Positions 21,358-29,896 of a stretch of DNA of 64,000 bases are shown here, in pieces. How positions within the stretch are numbered: the first letter of the stretch is position 1; each line of letters opens with the position of its first letter. The position numbers and the translations under genes are program-made. This DNA comes from Prosopocoilus inquinatus (Eukaryota; Arthropoda; Insecta; Coleoptera; Lucanidae). The notes under the pieces were generated by a model. The model did no database searches, was not told where the DNA came from, and was given only the letters and a program-made list of their open reading frames with translations. The stretch lies in contig CM069873.1 in NCBI GenBank assembly GCA_036172665.1, positions 38,306,001 through 38,370,000 on the forward strand. The letters run 5' to 3'.

Positions 21358-21400
21358 TCTGCTGAAGAAGCCCCAAGCAGGGCTGAAACAGCTGTCCAGA
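21358..21400 (+). ncRNA. Hammerhead ribozyme, array unit B2
   Basis: Reference copy: stem I UCUG (21358-21361) with CAGA (21397-21400); core CUGAAGA 21362-21368; stem II 21369-21373 with 21380-21384; GAA 21385-21387; palindromic stem III 21388-21395; cleavage base C21396. The predicted monomer RNA runs from 21397 to 21708 (312 nt). Confidence 0.88.
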
Positions 21401-21669
21401 GGCTGCTCGAGGTTCTCACTGCAATCAAAAACGATTTGCACAAAATTTTTCTAAAATCCTTCATTATGCTTTGACAGCAAGCATGGCTGCCTTGCATGGG
21501 GGACTCATTAGGAGCAAATCCCGCTTCAATTTGTCTATCCTACTGCAATGTTAGGTCAAAAAGCGATAGTAAGATGTCGCTATTTTATATGTTCATCATT
21601 CTTACATCGCATTTGCGAATAAATTGGGCAAGTCGTTTTTGGTCTGCAGTGGGAATGTCGAGCTACGTT

Positions 21670-21712
21670 TCTGCTGAAGAAGCCCCAAGCAGGGCTGAAA
21701 CAGCTGTCCAGA
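21670..21712 (+). ncRNA. Hammerhead ribozyme, array unit B3
   Basis: Identical to B2 at 312-bp spacing. Confidence 0.88.
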
Positions 21713-21981
21713 GGCTGCTCGAGGTTCTCACTGCAATCAAAAACGATTTGCACAAAATTTTTCTAAAATCCTTCATTATGCTTTGACAGCAAGCATGGCC
21801 GCCTTGCATGGGGGACTCATTAGGAGCAAATCCCGCTTCAATTTGTCTATCCTACTGCAATGTTAGGTCAAAAAGCGATAGTAAGATGTCGCTATTTTAT
21901 ATGTTCATCATTCTTACATCGCATTTGCGAATAAATTGGGCAAGTCGTTTTTGGTCTGCAGTGGGAATGTCGAGCTACGTT

Positions 21982-22024
21982 TCTGCTGAAGAAGCCCCAA
22001 GCAGGGCTGAAACAGCTGTCCAGA
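21982..22024 (+). ncRNA. Hammerhead ribozyme, array unit B4
   Basis: Identical to B2 at 312-bp spacing. Confidence 0.88.
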
Positions 22025-22293
22025 GGCTGCTCGAGGTTCTCACTGCAATCAAAAACGATTTGCACAAAATTTTTCTAAAATCCTTCATTATGCTTTGACA
22101 GCATGCATGGCCGCCTTGCATGGGGGACTCATTAGGAGCAAATCCCGCTTCAATTTGTCTATCCTACTGCAATGTTAGGTCAAAAAGCGATAGTAAGATG
22201 TCGCTATTTTATATGTTCATCATTCTTACATCGCATTTGCGAATAAATTGGGCAAGTCGTTTTTGGTCTGCAGTGGGAATGTCGAGCTACGTT

Positions 22294-22336
22294 TCTGCTG
22301 AAGAAGCCCCAAGCAGGGCTGAAACAGCTGTCCAGA
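22294..22336 (+). ncRNA. Hammerhead ribozyme, array unit B5
   Basis: Identical to B2 at 312-bp spacing. Confidence 0.88.
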
Positions 22337-22605
22337 GGCTGCTCGAGGTTCTCACTGCAATCAAAAACGATTTGCACAAATTTTTTCTAAAATCCTTCAT
22401 TATGCTTTGACAGCAAGCATGGCCGCCTTGCATGGGGGACTCATTAGGAGCAAATCCCGCTTCAATTTGTCTATCCTACTGCAATGTTAGGTCAAAAAGC
22501 GATAGTAAGATGTCGCTATTTTATATGTTCATCATTCTTACATCGCATTTGCGAATAAATTGGGCAAGTCGTTTTTGGTCTGCAGTGGGAATGTCGAGCT
22601 ACGTT

Positions 22606-22648
22606 TCTGCTGAAGAAGCCCCAAGCAGGGCTGAAACAGCTGTCCAGA
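22606..22648 (+). ncRNA. Hammerhead ribozyme, array unit B6
   Basis: Identical to B2. The array breaks off about 50 bp downstream, at 22697. Confidence 0.88.
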
Positions 22649-22697
22649 GGCTGCTCGAGGTTCTCACTGCAATCAAAAACGATTTGCACAAAATTTT

Positions 22698-23230
22698 CCT
22701 GTTAATTATTTTATTTAAAAAGATCGAAACATCATAAACATCGTATAAAAAGACCCATGTATAAAACTGTAAATTTTTTGGAAAAGAACCAAACACCATT
22801 TTTGCAAAAGAGACAAAGCCAAAAAAATAATATGCGTAAATCCCATCGTAGTTCTTTAAATAAATATATTTTTCCTTTCAAAGTGTTCAAATGAGGTTAA
22901 CATATCAACAAATTTATTTTTTTAGTTAAAAAAACTAGTTTTTTGGTTATATTTTGAACGGTACTTACACACTTTATTTCAGACATATCAACAAACGTTT
23001 TAGGAATTTATCTGAACCGCCAGAATTCACTAAATACGAAAACAAATGACGATCGGAAACGTAACAAATGAGTACCGACTTTGTTATTTTTAATAGAATG
23101 CACATATTTTTTCGAATAAAAAAAGATATTTTTCTCCTAACTGCAAAAATATTAGTTCTACAATATTTGATTTCAGACGTCTTGCAATAATTAAGTTTCA
23201 AATTATATACAGGATCACTGGTAGGTAAGT
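22698..23230. other. No recognised gene
   Basis: AT-rich sequence with short frames lacking motifs. Nothing is supported. Confidence 0.5.
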
Positions 23231-23236
23231 TTATGC

Positions 23237-23540
23237 ATGCCGCAAAATTATTTCCAAATTAATGGGGATTTTTTTAGGCCAACCGAAGGGACTTCAATGG
23301 GAAACTGCTTGTTACCATATCTTGCTAATCTTTTTATGTGTAATTTAGAAACTTCACTTGAAGAAACTAGTTGTAATTATTTCACAAGAATTTGGTTTAG
23401 ATATGTGATGATGTTCTTGCTGTTTTTAATACAAAGGAATGCAGAATGGAGGACTTTTTGAATATTTTAAATTCTAAATTTCCTAGTAGTAAATTCACGA
23501 TTGAGAAAAAGGTTGCAAATTATTCTAAAAACCTCTGATT
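23237..23540 (+). pseudogene. Penelope-like RT fragment
   Basis: A 74-codon frame encodes RT motif B ('EGTSMGNCLLPYLANLFM') and leads to a damaged motif C, where 'RYVMMF' stands in place of the catalytic YVDD (about 23398). A frameshift near 23455 is followed by 'NILNSKFPSSKFTIEKK', the usual continuation. Its sequence differs clearly from the element at 25-1911, so it is a second, older Penelope lineage. Confidence 0.8.
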
Positions 23541-24459
23541 TATTGCCTTTCGAATGAGGGTTTTAAGTTTTAGTAAAAACCTTTATACATCATACTTCCA
23601 TCAAATAATAATTATTAAGTGCGGGATAGAATATTTATTGTTTTCAATTTAAGAGAACAACAGCTTCTGTTAAGTATTAGATTTATAAACTTCAGTTGAG
23701 AAATCCCTTAGAAGTCCCGTGACTTCAAAATTATTAAAGAAAATTGTTCCAGTGTAAGCTCTAAGTTTGAATTTTTCGGTTTTAAACTGAAGCTGATTCC
23801 TCAGGGCCAAAGAGAATTAATGGAAGATGGTTTTTCTTTCGGAGGACGGCCATATGAAATGATATTTGTATTAAACTTAATTCCAACCAAAAACTGACGC
23901 AAATATTTCTCAAATTCAATTATTAAATGGGTCTTATTCTGTTCAGATGATTATTAACGCTAGATTAACGCTAAGATACATTTAAAAATAAATGTCGATG
24001 TCAAACACTATAGTCGTTAATTGTAATTTTCTGAATTCTGTGTAAATAATCTGTGCAACCCCTTTCCTGTCATTACTTTTTGTTGATATTGTCAAGTTCT
24101 TGTCCAATTTTTTCTATTGTCGTTTTCTGAGAGAGTTAGTGAAACGAAAGTACGAAAGAGAACAGGATTTCGCATACGAGCCACAGGGAATCATTTCGAG
24201 AATCAAACATAATTAATAGTGTGCACTAGAAATTTATTGAATTTTATTTATTAGTCTATTTCCTGTGTAATAAAAACGAGATTGAAATCCATACGTTCGA
24301 CTAGTATTGTTATACTATTAATGGAAGTAAAATACTTTTACTAAAACTTGCCTCACTGGAAAGGCGATAAATAAAAGAAGTTTTTAGAATAATTTGCAAG
24401 TTGGTAGCATTATAAAACTTAGGAAATAAATATGAATATTCAAGAAAGTCACCTTCCAG
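23541..24459. other. No recognised gene; left arm of an inverted repeat
   Basis: The stretch 23731-23820 is the inverted partner of 24462-24548. Otherwise the region is AT-rich without coding signal. Confidence 0.45.
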
Positions 24460-24560
24460 ATTATTCTCTTTGGCCCTGAGGAATCGGTTTCAGTTAAAAA
24501 CCGAAAAATTCAAACTTACACTGGAACAATTTTCTTTAATTTTCAATTTTAAATTAAGGG
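23731..24560. repeat. Inverted repeat abutting the provirus left end
   Basis: Arms 23731-23820 and 24462-24548 are inverted copies (shared blocks TTCTCTTTGGCCCTGAGGAAT and AACCGAAAAATTCAAACTTA). The right arm ends directly at the left terminus of the Maverick-like element. It could be a MITE that the provirus landed in or beside. Confidence 0.65.
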
Positions 24561-24565
24561 ACTTT

Positions 24566-24661
24566 AGTAGTAGGAATAAGCCGATTCTGGAACCTCCTCC
24601 GACCTTGACCAATAAAAGTCAAGGTCAAGGTCGGAGGAGGTTCCAGAATCGGCCTATTCCT
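24566..24661. repeat. Left terminal hairpin of the provirus
   Basis: The 90-bp segment 24572-24661 is a near-perfect palindrome (AGGAATAAGCCGATTCTGG inverted into CCAGAATCGGCCTATTCCT) with a centre of about 13 bases. It matches the hairpin at the right terminus (48769-48858). Confidence 0.85.
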
Positions 24662-25030
24662 GACGTGATCTCACCATGACCTTAAACTTCCAGGCCATGA
24701 CCTTGAGGTGACCTCGATCAAGGTCAAGATTGGTGGAGGTTCCAGAATCGACCTGTTCCTAACGTAACCGAGAGGTAACTTTGAAACGACCTTGAGGGTT
24801 CAAGGTTAATATCGGAGGAGGTTCTAGATTTTGTTTTGTGCCGATGTAACTACAAGGTTAAGGATCAAGTCAGAGGAGGTCGCAAAATCTCAAGGTCATT
24901 GACGTGATCTCATCATTACCTCTAAAAGCGAGGTCAGAGGAGGGTTCCAAGAATGATCCATCCTTGACGTGATCTTAACACGGTTTATCTTGAATACGAC
25001 CGTAAGGTTGGAGGAGGTAGGACCACCACC
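24662..25030. repeat. Left subterminal degenerate repeats (AAGGTCA / GGAGGAGGTTC)
   Basis: Decayed repeats of two motifs alternate: TCAAGGTCA-type boxes and GGAGGAGGTTCCAGAATC-type boxes. The first 60 or so bases match the right subterminal sequence in inverted orientation, extending the TIR beyond the hairpin. Confidence 0.7.
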
Positions 25031-25041
25031 TAAAATCTTGT

Positions 25042-25076
25042 TATATATGGTTCTTCATTTGGGAATAGATTCAGTT
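25042..25076 (+). promoter_or_regulatory. TATA plus arthropod initiator promoter
   Basis: TATATA at 25042-25047 is followed after about 29 bp by TCAGTT at 25071-25076, the arthropod initiator consensus. It sits just upstream of a spliced leader and the first viral gene. Confidence 0.6.
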
Positions 25077-25972
25077 ACAGATCTGTGAGTTGTGTTGTTA
25101 AGTCAAGCACCTACCTACATACATAAAAGTAAGTTTAAATCATCTTATTGTAATAATTTATAATTTGTATATTTTTATTGTATTTAACAGTGACATCAAA
25201 ACAAGTGGATTTTTTCCTGAAACAAAAGAGAAGGCACGTGAACGATCCTTGTGATGACGTACAGAAGAAAAGACTTCTGACTGAAAACGTTGACAAACCA
25301 AAAGAAGAAAAGCCGGATGAGCACGGTTTTAATATGCCCTCAGTTCGAAACGAGTTTCAATTTGCAATACTCTCCCAGCCTTACTTCACAGATGAAGATT
25401 TTCGTCAATGTGATACTAATGAGACAGCACCTTCCGAGATTTCAGAAGCAAGAGAGGTGACTGACGTAGATCAGTTGCCACTTTTAGCTCAAAATGTATA
25501 TTTTCTAAATAAGAGCCGTACGAAGTACGAAACATTTCTTGATCCGATAATACGTATTATGGGGTCCAAAAGGCAGAGCATATCGTTTTTAGAAGAGAAG
25601 AAAACTATTTATCCGGTAATGAAAATCAGCTCAGTAAAGGCGTCTTTCGAACGCATCGAAGGAACGAAAATACTGAAATTAGAAAGAGGTGTGGAGACAT
25701 TATATATATCTTATAAAGGTCTATTGAAACTCTGGAAATTGTGTGATATTATATTATATCGTTTGGAAGTTATGAAACAATTGAACTATAAATCATTCTA
25801 TAGCAACATGATTCCATGCTTGAGTGTTATGGAAAGTGATATGAAGACAAATGTTAAATCATTTCTCAATAATGAAATATCTGAGAAAGGAGCAATTACA
25901 AATGAATTAATGATGTTTGGAATTAGTAAATTAATTTTTGATATAAGTATGCATAAAGCTGTTAATATGTAA
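25077..25972 (+). CDS. Unknown provirus protein U1, spliced
   Basis: A leader ends at a donor (GTAAGT, 25129); a 62-bp intron ends at 25190 (TTTAACAG) and an open frame of about 260 codons follows to 25972. The first ATG in that frame is at 25333 ('MPSVRNEFQF'); whether translation starts there or in the leader is unclear. I recognise no domain. The N-terminal third is charged; the middle has a repeated beta-like pattern ('MKISSVKASFERIEG', 'LKLERGVETLYISYKG'); the C-terminus is helical. A related, differently deleted copy precedes the PLA2 gene at 50.2-50.6 kb, so the U1-PLA2 order is conserved. This copy lacks about 19 residues present there. Confidence 0.6.
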
Positions 25973-26110
25973 ATGTTATGTGATTTAATATGTATATATT
26001 TCTAGATATGACACTGTCAGTTATAAATAAAATTTTCTAAGAACACTGTTTGATCCTTTATTTAATAAACTAACGATACTTAACCAAAAAATTAAGAGAA
26101 ATTTTTACGC

Positions 26111-26117
26111 TATATAA
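26111..26117 (+). promoter_or_regulatory. TATA box of the PLA2 gene
   Basis: TATATAA lies 74 bp before the ATG. The second copy keeps a TGTATAAAG variant at the same place, and the 5' leader between the box and the ATG is nearly identical in both copies. Confidence 0.55.
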
Positions 26118-26184
26118 AGATAAGCAGTGAGTATTGAAGTAGTACACATGTAACATCGTTGACTGTTAGAAAGAAAAGCCATAA

Positions 26185-26997
26185 ATGCGACGTCGTGTCA
26201 AAACAGATTACACTGCGAGAAGCACCTTAAAACGAAAAGGTCGTGGTTTACTTAATACGTTAATTAATAAACTACCAGTAGAGTTACACTTACCAGGTTA
26301 CAATTACTGCGGTCCGGGCACAAAATTAGACGTTCGACTTAAAAGAGGTGTGAATGCGTTGGATGAGGCGTGCAAGCAACACGATATCGCATATTCTGTA
26401 AGTAGCGATTTAGAAAAACGTCACGAAGCAGATAAAAAATTGTATCAAGCGGCAGTGAAAAGAGTGAAGAGTACAGAAGCGGGATTTGGTGAAAAAGCAT
26501 CTGCGTTATCTGTAGCCGCCTTAATGAAAGCTAAGACAAAGCTTGGAATGGGAAACGGAGTGAAGAGAAAGCGTAGTAAAAGGAAGAAGCGTGGTGGTAA
26601 ATTATCATTTCGACAAGCTGTAAGGAAAGCACAACATGCAATTTCACGTAATGGTAACAAGAGTCTGTTAGAAAATGTGAAATTGGCGCAGGCTGTTTTA
26701 AAGAAGGACCACAAGAAAATAAGACCTCCACGTCAAAGAGTGATACCAATTCCTAAGAGAGGAGGGTTTTTACCTTTAATTCCATTATTTGCGGCTTTGG
26801 GCGCAATAGGATCGCTCGGCGGCGGTGCAGCTGCAATTGCTAAGGCGGTAAACGATGCAAGAGCTGCGAAAGAGCAACTGAAAGAGGCAGAGCGACATAA
26901 TCGCGCTATGGAAACAAAAGCAGTGGGAAGCGGAATTTATATAAAACCTTACAAAACAGGGTGTGGGTTATATTTACGATCCAATCCAAAAAACTGA
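26185..26997 (+). CDS. Phospholipase A2 / core-protein fusion (minor virion protein)
   Basis: The N-terminal part is a parvovirus VP1u-type PLA2: Ca-binding loop 'YCGPGT' near residue 33 and catalytic His-Asp in 'CKQHDIAYS' near residue 62, followed by a Tyr-containing helix. In parvoviruses this enzyme opens endosomal membranes during entry. A very basic segment follows ('KRKRSKRKKRGG', near residue 130), then a hydrophobic glycine/alanine stretch ('FLPLIPLFAALGAIGSLGG', near residue 194) like adenovirus core protein X/mu, and a C-terminal 'GSGIYIKPY...GCGLYL' motif seen in adintovirus core proteins. The frame is intact (270 residues). The C-terminus overlaps the protease frame by about 37 bp. 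A truncated copy lies at 49.7-50.2 kb. Parvoviral origin of the domain is inference. Confidence 0.85.
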   Translation: MRRRVKTDYTARSTLKRKGRGLLNTLINKLPVELHLPGYNYCGPGTKLDVRLKRGVNALDEACKQHDIAYSVSSDLEKRHEADKKLYQAAVKRVKSTEAGFGEKASALSVAALMKAKTKLGMGNGVKRKRSKRKKRGGKLSFRQAVRKAQHAISRNGNKSLLENVKLAQAVLKKDHKKIRPPRQRVIPIPKRGGFLPLIPLFAALGAIGSLGGGAAAIAKAVNDARAAKEQLKEAERHNRAMETKAVGSGIYIKPYKTGCGLYLRSNPKN

Positions 26998-27368
26998 AAT
27001 ATTTGCCTCGGCGACCGTTGACTGACATTGACATACTGAAATATGCTAAAATATGGAAATTACCTTTCTTTCGAGGTGTGTTTATGAGAGATACTTTACC
27101 TAAAAAGATATGGAAGCATGAAAGTGGAGTAGTGAATTTAGATAGCGATTCTGGTGAAGGAACGCATTGGGTAGCATATTATAAGAGAGGAGGAATCGTA
27201 AAATATTTTGACAGCTATGGAGATCTACGACCTCCAGTTGAAGTAGAGAAATATCTTTTGTCGAACGGATTGGGAGTTATTAACTATAATTATGAAAGGT
27301 ATCAGAAACAAAATACACAAAATTGTGGACACTTATGTCTACAGTTTTTAAAGTCCTTTACAAGTTAA
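26961..27368 (+). CDS. Adenain-like cysteine protease (C5 family)
   Basis: The protein contains the adenovirus/Polinton protease triad in order: His in 'GTHWVAY' (about residue 68), an acidic residue in 'YFDSYGD' (about residue 85) and Cys in 'QNCGHLCLQF' (about residue 124). This protease matures capsid precursors in the virion. Length (about 120-135 residues) is shorter than adenain but usual for Maverick copies. The first ATG (26961) lies inside the preceding gene in another frame; the family's conserved N-terminus begins near 27020 ('LTDIDILKYAK'), so the exact start is uncertain. No break is seen up to the stop at 27366-27368. Confidence 0.85.
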   Translation: MWVIFTIQSKKLKYLPRRPLTDIDILKYAKIWKLPFFRGVFMRDTLPKKIWKHESGVVNLDSDSGEGTHWVAYYKRGGIVKYFDSYGDLRPPVEVEKYLLSNGLGVINYNYERYQKQNTQNCGHLCLQFLKSFTS

Positions 27369-27614
27369 GTAAGAATGTAGTACTTGAAAGATGGTCAACA
27401 TGGAATCTTCACCCGTTGCGTGTACATTCACTCTTACGGGAACTGAATCAGTTTTATTTTGTGAATTGAATCCACCACTATACCTCGATGAAGAGGCACC
27501 ATATGAAATGTGCTTGTTAAATTTTGAAACGTTTAATGCAATACCTAACATAGATGAAAGTAATAATTTGATACATTATGAAGAAACAGGAAAAACGACG
27601 GTTTGGAAAACTAT

Positions 27615-27940
27615 TGTTACGTTTCTCGGGTTTTAATTTATTTATTTAAACGAATAAAACACTCGATAAAAACTTAACCGTAATTTAATAAAGCTTAAAA
27701 ACTAATTTATTTGTAACAATTTATTTTCACACTAAAATCTAACTTCGACGATCGCTGTTCGAATTCGACTGACTCGTGAGTCAACTTTGGCCCATTTTAT
27801 ATCCTTTGCGGCCGTCTAGAATCCTCCATGCTGGAAAAGTCTAGTCTGTTCGATGTAGGCCCCGGTGACGTGACGGCCGATGACGCATAACAGCGAACCG
27901 ACTTCTTGACGCCTTGAAATAAGCCGGGTGGCGCGCCACA
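27615..27940 (-). repeat. Gypsy 3' LTR
   Basis: 326 bp, TG..CA, matches the copy at 33917-34242. On the element's strand it lies downstream of integrase and the purine tract. Confidence 0.95.
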
Positions 27941-29896
27941 CTGCCCCCTTCTTAAAAACGTTTCGTCTGGAAATGTTGCTGCTCGAAATAGTCTTGAAGG
28001 AGGGTGTCGGTATCTACATGCTGGCCCATTCTTGCAACTTCCCGTCTGGAAGAAGTAGCAGTCTACGGTTTTGCTGTTGCTGACTCTTGCCTGTGGGTGG
28101 TGGCTGCAGACTAGGACTTCAATTCCCGTTCTGTGGAAGATGACTTCCAGCATGCTTCGAATTACTCTCCAGTCTAGTCCGTCCAATCCGCAGCCCAATT
28201 TGGGGATGGCTAACTTCATCTGATGGTTCTCTATTAGCTGTCTCCTCAGGCTATATAGGACTCTCCACATACTTTGATAGTCAGGTTTACCGCTTGATGT
28301 CTTCTTAGTGACTAAATAATGCACGTGGCGCCTCCGATCTGCCGTCGAATCAATGATCTGCAAGCTCTTGCCTACCACGGGATGCTGTCTTCGTAGCTCC
28401 TCGATTTGGCCAAATTTCTTCCTAAACACCTGAGCGATTCCTTTGGACATTTTCAGGTCTTCTGCTACGCAGTGGGCCAGACTGTACTCCAGTGGCACTT
28501 TAAAGAGATCTTGTTGCTTCTCCGTGGTCACTCCAAGCCGTGCCTTGCTTCCTTCGGCGTAATGAGACATGAAGGTTTCGAAGTTCACTTCGGAAACTTG
28601 CGCCCTTTGTACTGTCCCTTCATCTGCTTCTCCATGGTAAGGGGCTATCCGGTTGAAGTGGATTACTTTGGGTTTGCCATGGGGGACCTTCTTGATGCGG
28701 TAAACGACGTCGTTGATCCGTTTCATCACTTTGTAAGGACCTTCCCAAGAGGTCTGCAATTTTGGGGAGAGGCCTCGACGTCTTTGGGGATTATAAAGCC
28801 AGACCAGTGCTCCAGGTTGGTATCCCCCGTGTTGAGCGTTGATGTCATTGTGCTCCTTCATCCGATCGCTGGCCGTCTGTATATTGTGACGCACTTGGTT
28901 GTGGATGTCATCCATTTTCCTGCGTAATTTGTTCACGTAATCTTCGTCGGCAGAGACTTCGCCAGGCTTCACACCAAACTTCAGGTCGCAGGGCACTCTC
29001 GGCTCTCGCCCGAATACCACTTTCGCGGGAGTCTCCCCTGTTGTCTCATGAACAGATGAGCGGTGTGCCATTAGAAACAGGGGGATGTACGTATCCCAGT
29101 CCCTCTGATGATCGGAAACGACCTTGGACAAATGTCGGTTGATGGTTCTATTGAACCTTCCGTCCGACTGTGGGTGGAGTGCAGTTGTTCTAGTTTTTCG
29201 TACGGCGAGCAGAGTACACACGTTCTTGAACAAGGCCGATTCAAAGTTCCTTCCTTGGTCTGAATGCAGTTCAATAGGTGCACCATACCGACTGATCCAT
29301 TCCCTGACAAGGACTTCCGCAATAGTGACTGCCTCTTGGTTAGGTAGGGCGTAAGCTTCAACCCACTTGCTAAAGTAGTCCATTACCACGACGATGTACT
29401 TGTTTCCACCATTCGTTTCTGGAAACGGGCCGGTTACATCGATGGCAACTCTCTCAAATGAACTTCCAACGTTGTACTGTCTCATGGGAGCCTTACCCCG
29501 CCTGTGGGGACCGTTACTGGCTGCGCAGACTGCACACTTTCTGCACCAATCCTTCACGTCTTCCTTGCAGTTCACCCAGTAAAATCTTTCGCGCACCTTT
29601 TCCATAGTCTTCTTAACTCCCAGATGCCCTCCCGAAGTTCCATCGTGAAGTTCCCTCAGAACTTCTGGCACTCTATTCTTGGGGATTAGTAACTGTGTCT
29701 TCTGTTCCATGCCTTCCTGATTCTCTATGCTTCGTCTCAGAAGACCACGATCCAACACTATGGAGTCCCACTGCGCCCAGTTGCACATGGTGCTACCTCT
29801 TCCCAGGTAGGCCTCGCGTCCCTGCTTTTCCACTCTAGCACTAATTTCAAATCCGGGTCGTTCTCCTGGTCTGTTCGCAGTTCTTCGCCTTGCCAT
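27797..29896 (-). CDS. Gypsy integrase with TARG1-like macrodomain and CCCH finger
   Basis: From the N-terminus: H2C2 zinc finger ('HDGTSGGHLG..CRKCAVC', residues about 83-125), integrase core with first Asp in 'AIDVTGP' (about 153) and second in 'HSDQGRNF' (about 207); then a chromodomain-like GPY/F region ('GPYKVMKR', 'VIHFNRIAPYHG', about 385-425). The usual catalytic Glu is absent: 'QSDG' runs directly into 'RFNRT', three residues being deleted. After residue 460 comes a macrodomain closely resembling TARG1/OARD1 ('LAHCVAEDLKMSKGIAQVF', 'LVTKK', 'IPKLGCGLDGLDW'), keeping the Lys and Asp used by that ADP-ribose hydrolase. A CCCH finger ('CYFFQTGSCKNGPACRYRH', about 622-641) follows. The N-terminal 35 residues overlap the RT frame and are not authentic; a frameshift near 29.78 kb separates the two parts of Pol. 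The last residues read into the LTR. Confidence 0.88.
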   Translation of the reverse strand: MARRRTANRPGERPGFEISARVEKQGREAYLGRGSTMCNWAQWDSIVLDRGLLRRSIENQEGMEQKTQLLIPKNRVPEVLRELHDGTSGGHLGVKKTMEKVRERFYWVNCKEDVKDWCRKCAVCAASNGPHRRGKAPMRQYNVGSSFERVAIDVTGPFPETNGGNKYIVVVMDYFSKWVEAYALPNQEAVTIAEVLVREWISRYGAPIELHSDQGRNFESALFKNVCTLLAVRKTRTTALHPQSDGRFNRTINRHLSKVVSDHQRDWDTYIPLFLMAHRSSVHETTGETPAKVVFGREPRVPCDLKFGVKPGEVSADEDYVNKLRRKMDDIHNQVRHNIQTASDRMKEHNDINAQHGGYQPGALVWLYNPQRRRGLSPKLQTSWEGPYKVMKRINDVVYRIKKVPHGKPKVIHFNRIAPYHGEADEGTVQRAQVSEVNFETFMSHYAEGSKARLGVTTEKQQDLFKVPLEYSLAHCVAEDLKMSKGIAQVFRKKFGQIEELRRQHPVVGKSLQIIDSTADRRRHVHYLVTKKTSSGKPDYQSMWRVLYSLRRQLIENHQMKLAIPKLGCGLDGLDWRVIRSMLEVIFHRTGIEVLVCSHHPQARVSNSKTVDCYFFQTGSCKNGPACRYRHPPSRLFRAATFPDETFLRRGQCGAPPGLFQGVKKSVRCYASSAVTSPGPTSNRLDFSSMEDSRRPQRI

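Larger units (their letters stand above)
20200..22697. repeat. 312-bp retrozyme (ribozyme satellite) array, inverted in the middle
   Basis: Near-identical units of 312 bp are tandemly arranged: two full and one truncated unit with the ribozyme on the minus strand (20200 to about 20986), then one truncated and five essentially full units with it on the plus strand (about 20986-22697). Every unit complete at that point encodes a type I hammerhead (8 here). A 96-codon frame recurs in each unit but is not under visible coding constraint and overlaps the structured RNA. The array fits metazoan retrozymes, small non-coding elements expressed as self-cleaved, circularised RNAs. Confidence 0.9.

Noticed and set aside
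20320..22737. Repeated 96-codon frames in each 312-bp unit as a conserved protein family
   Set aside because: They overlap a structured ribozyme, identity at DNA level is near complete regardless of codon position, and diverged copies (2.3 kb) do not keep the frame.
26961..27020. ATG 26961 as the certain start of the protease
   Set aside because: The encoded N-terminus lies inside the preceding gene and is not family-like; the conserved protein begins later, so the start is left open.
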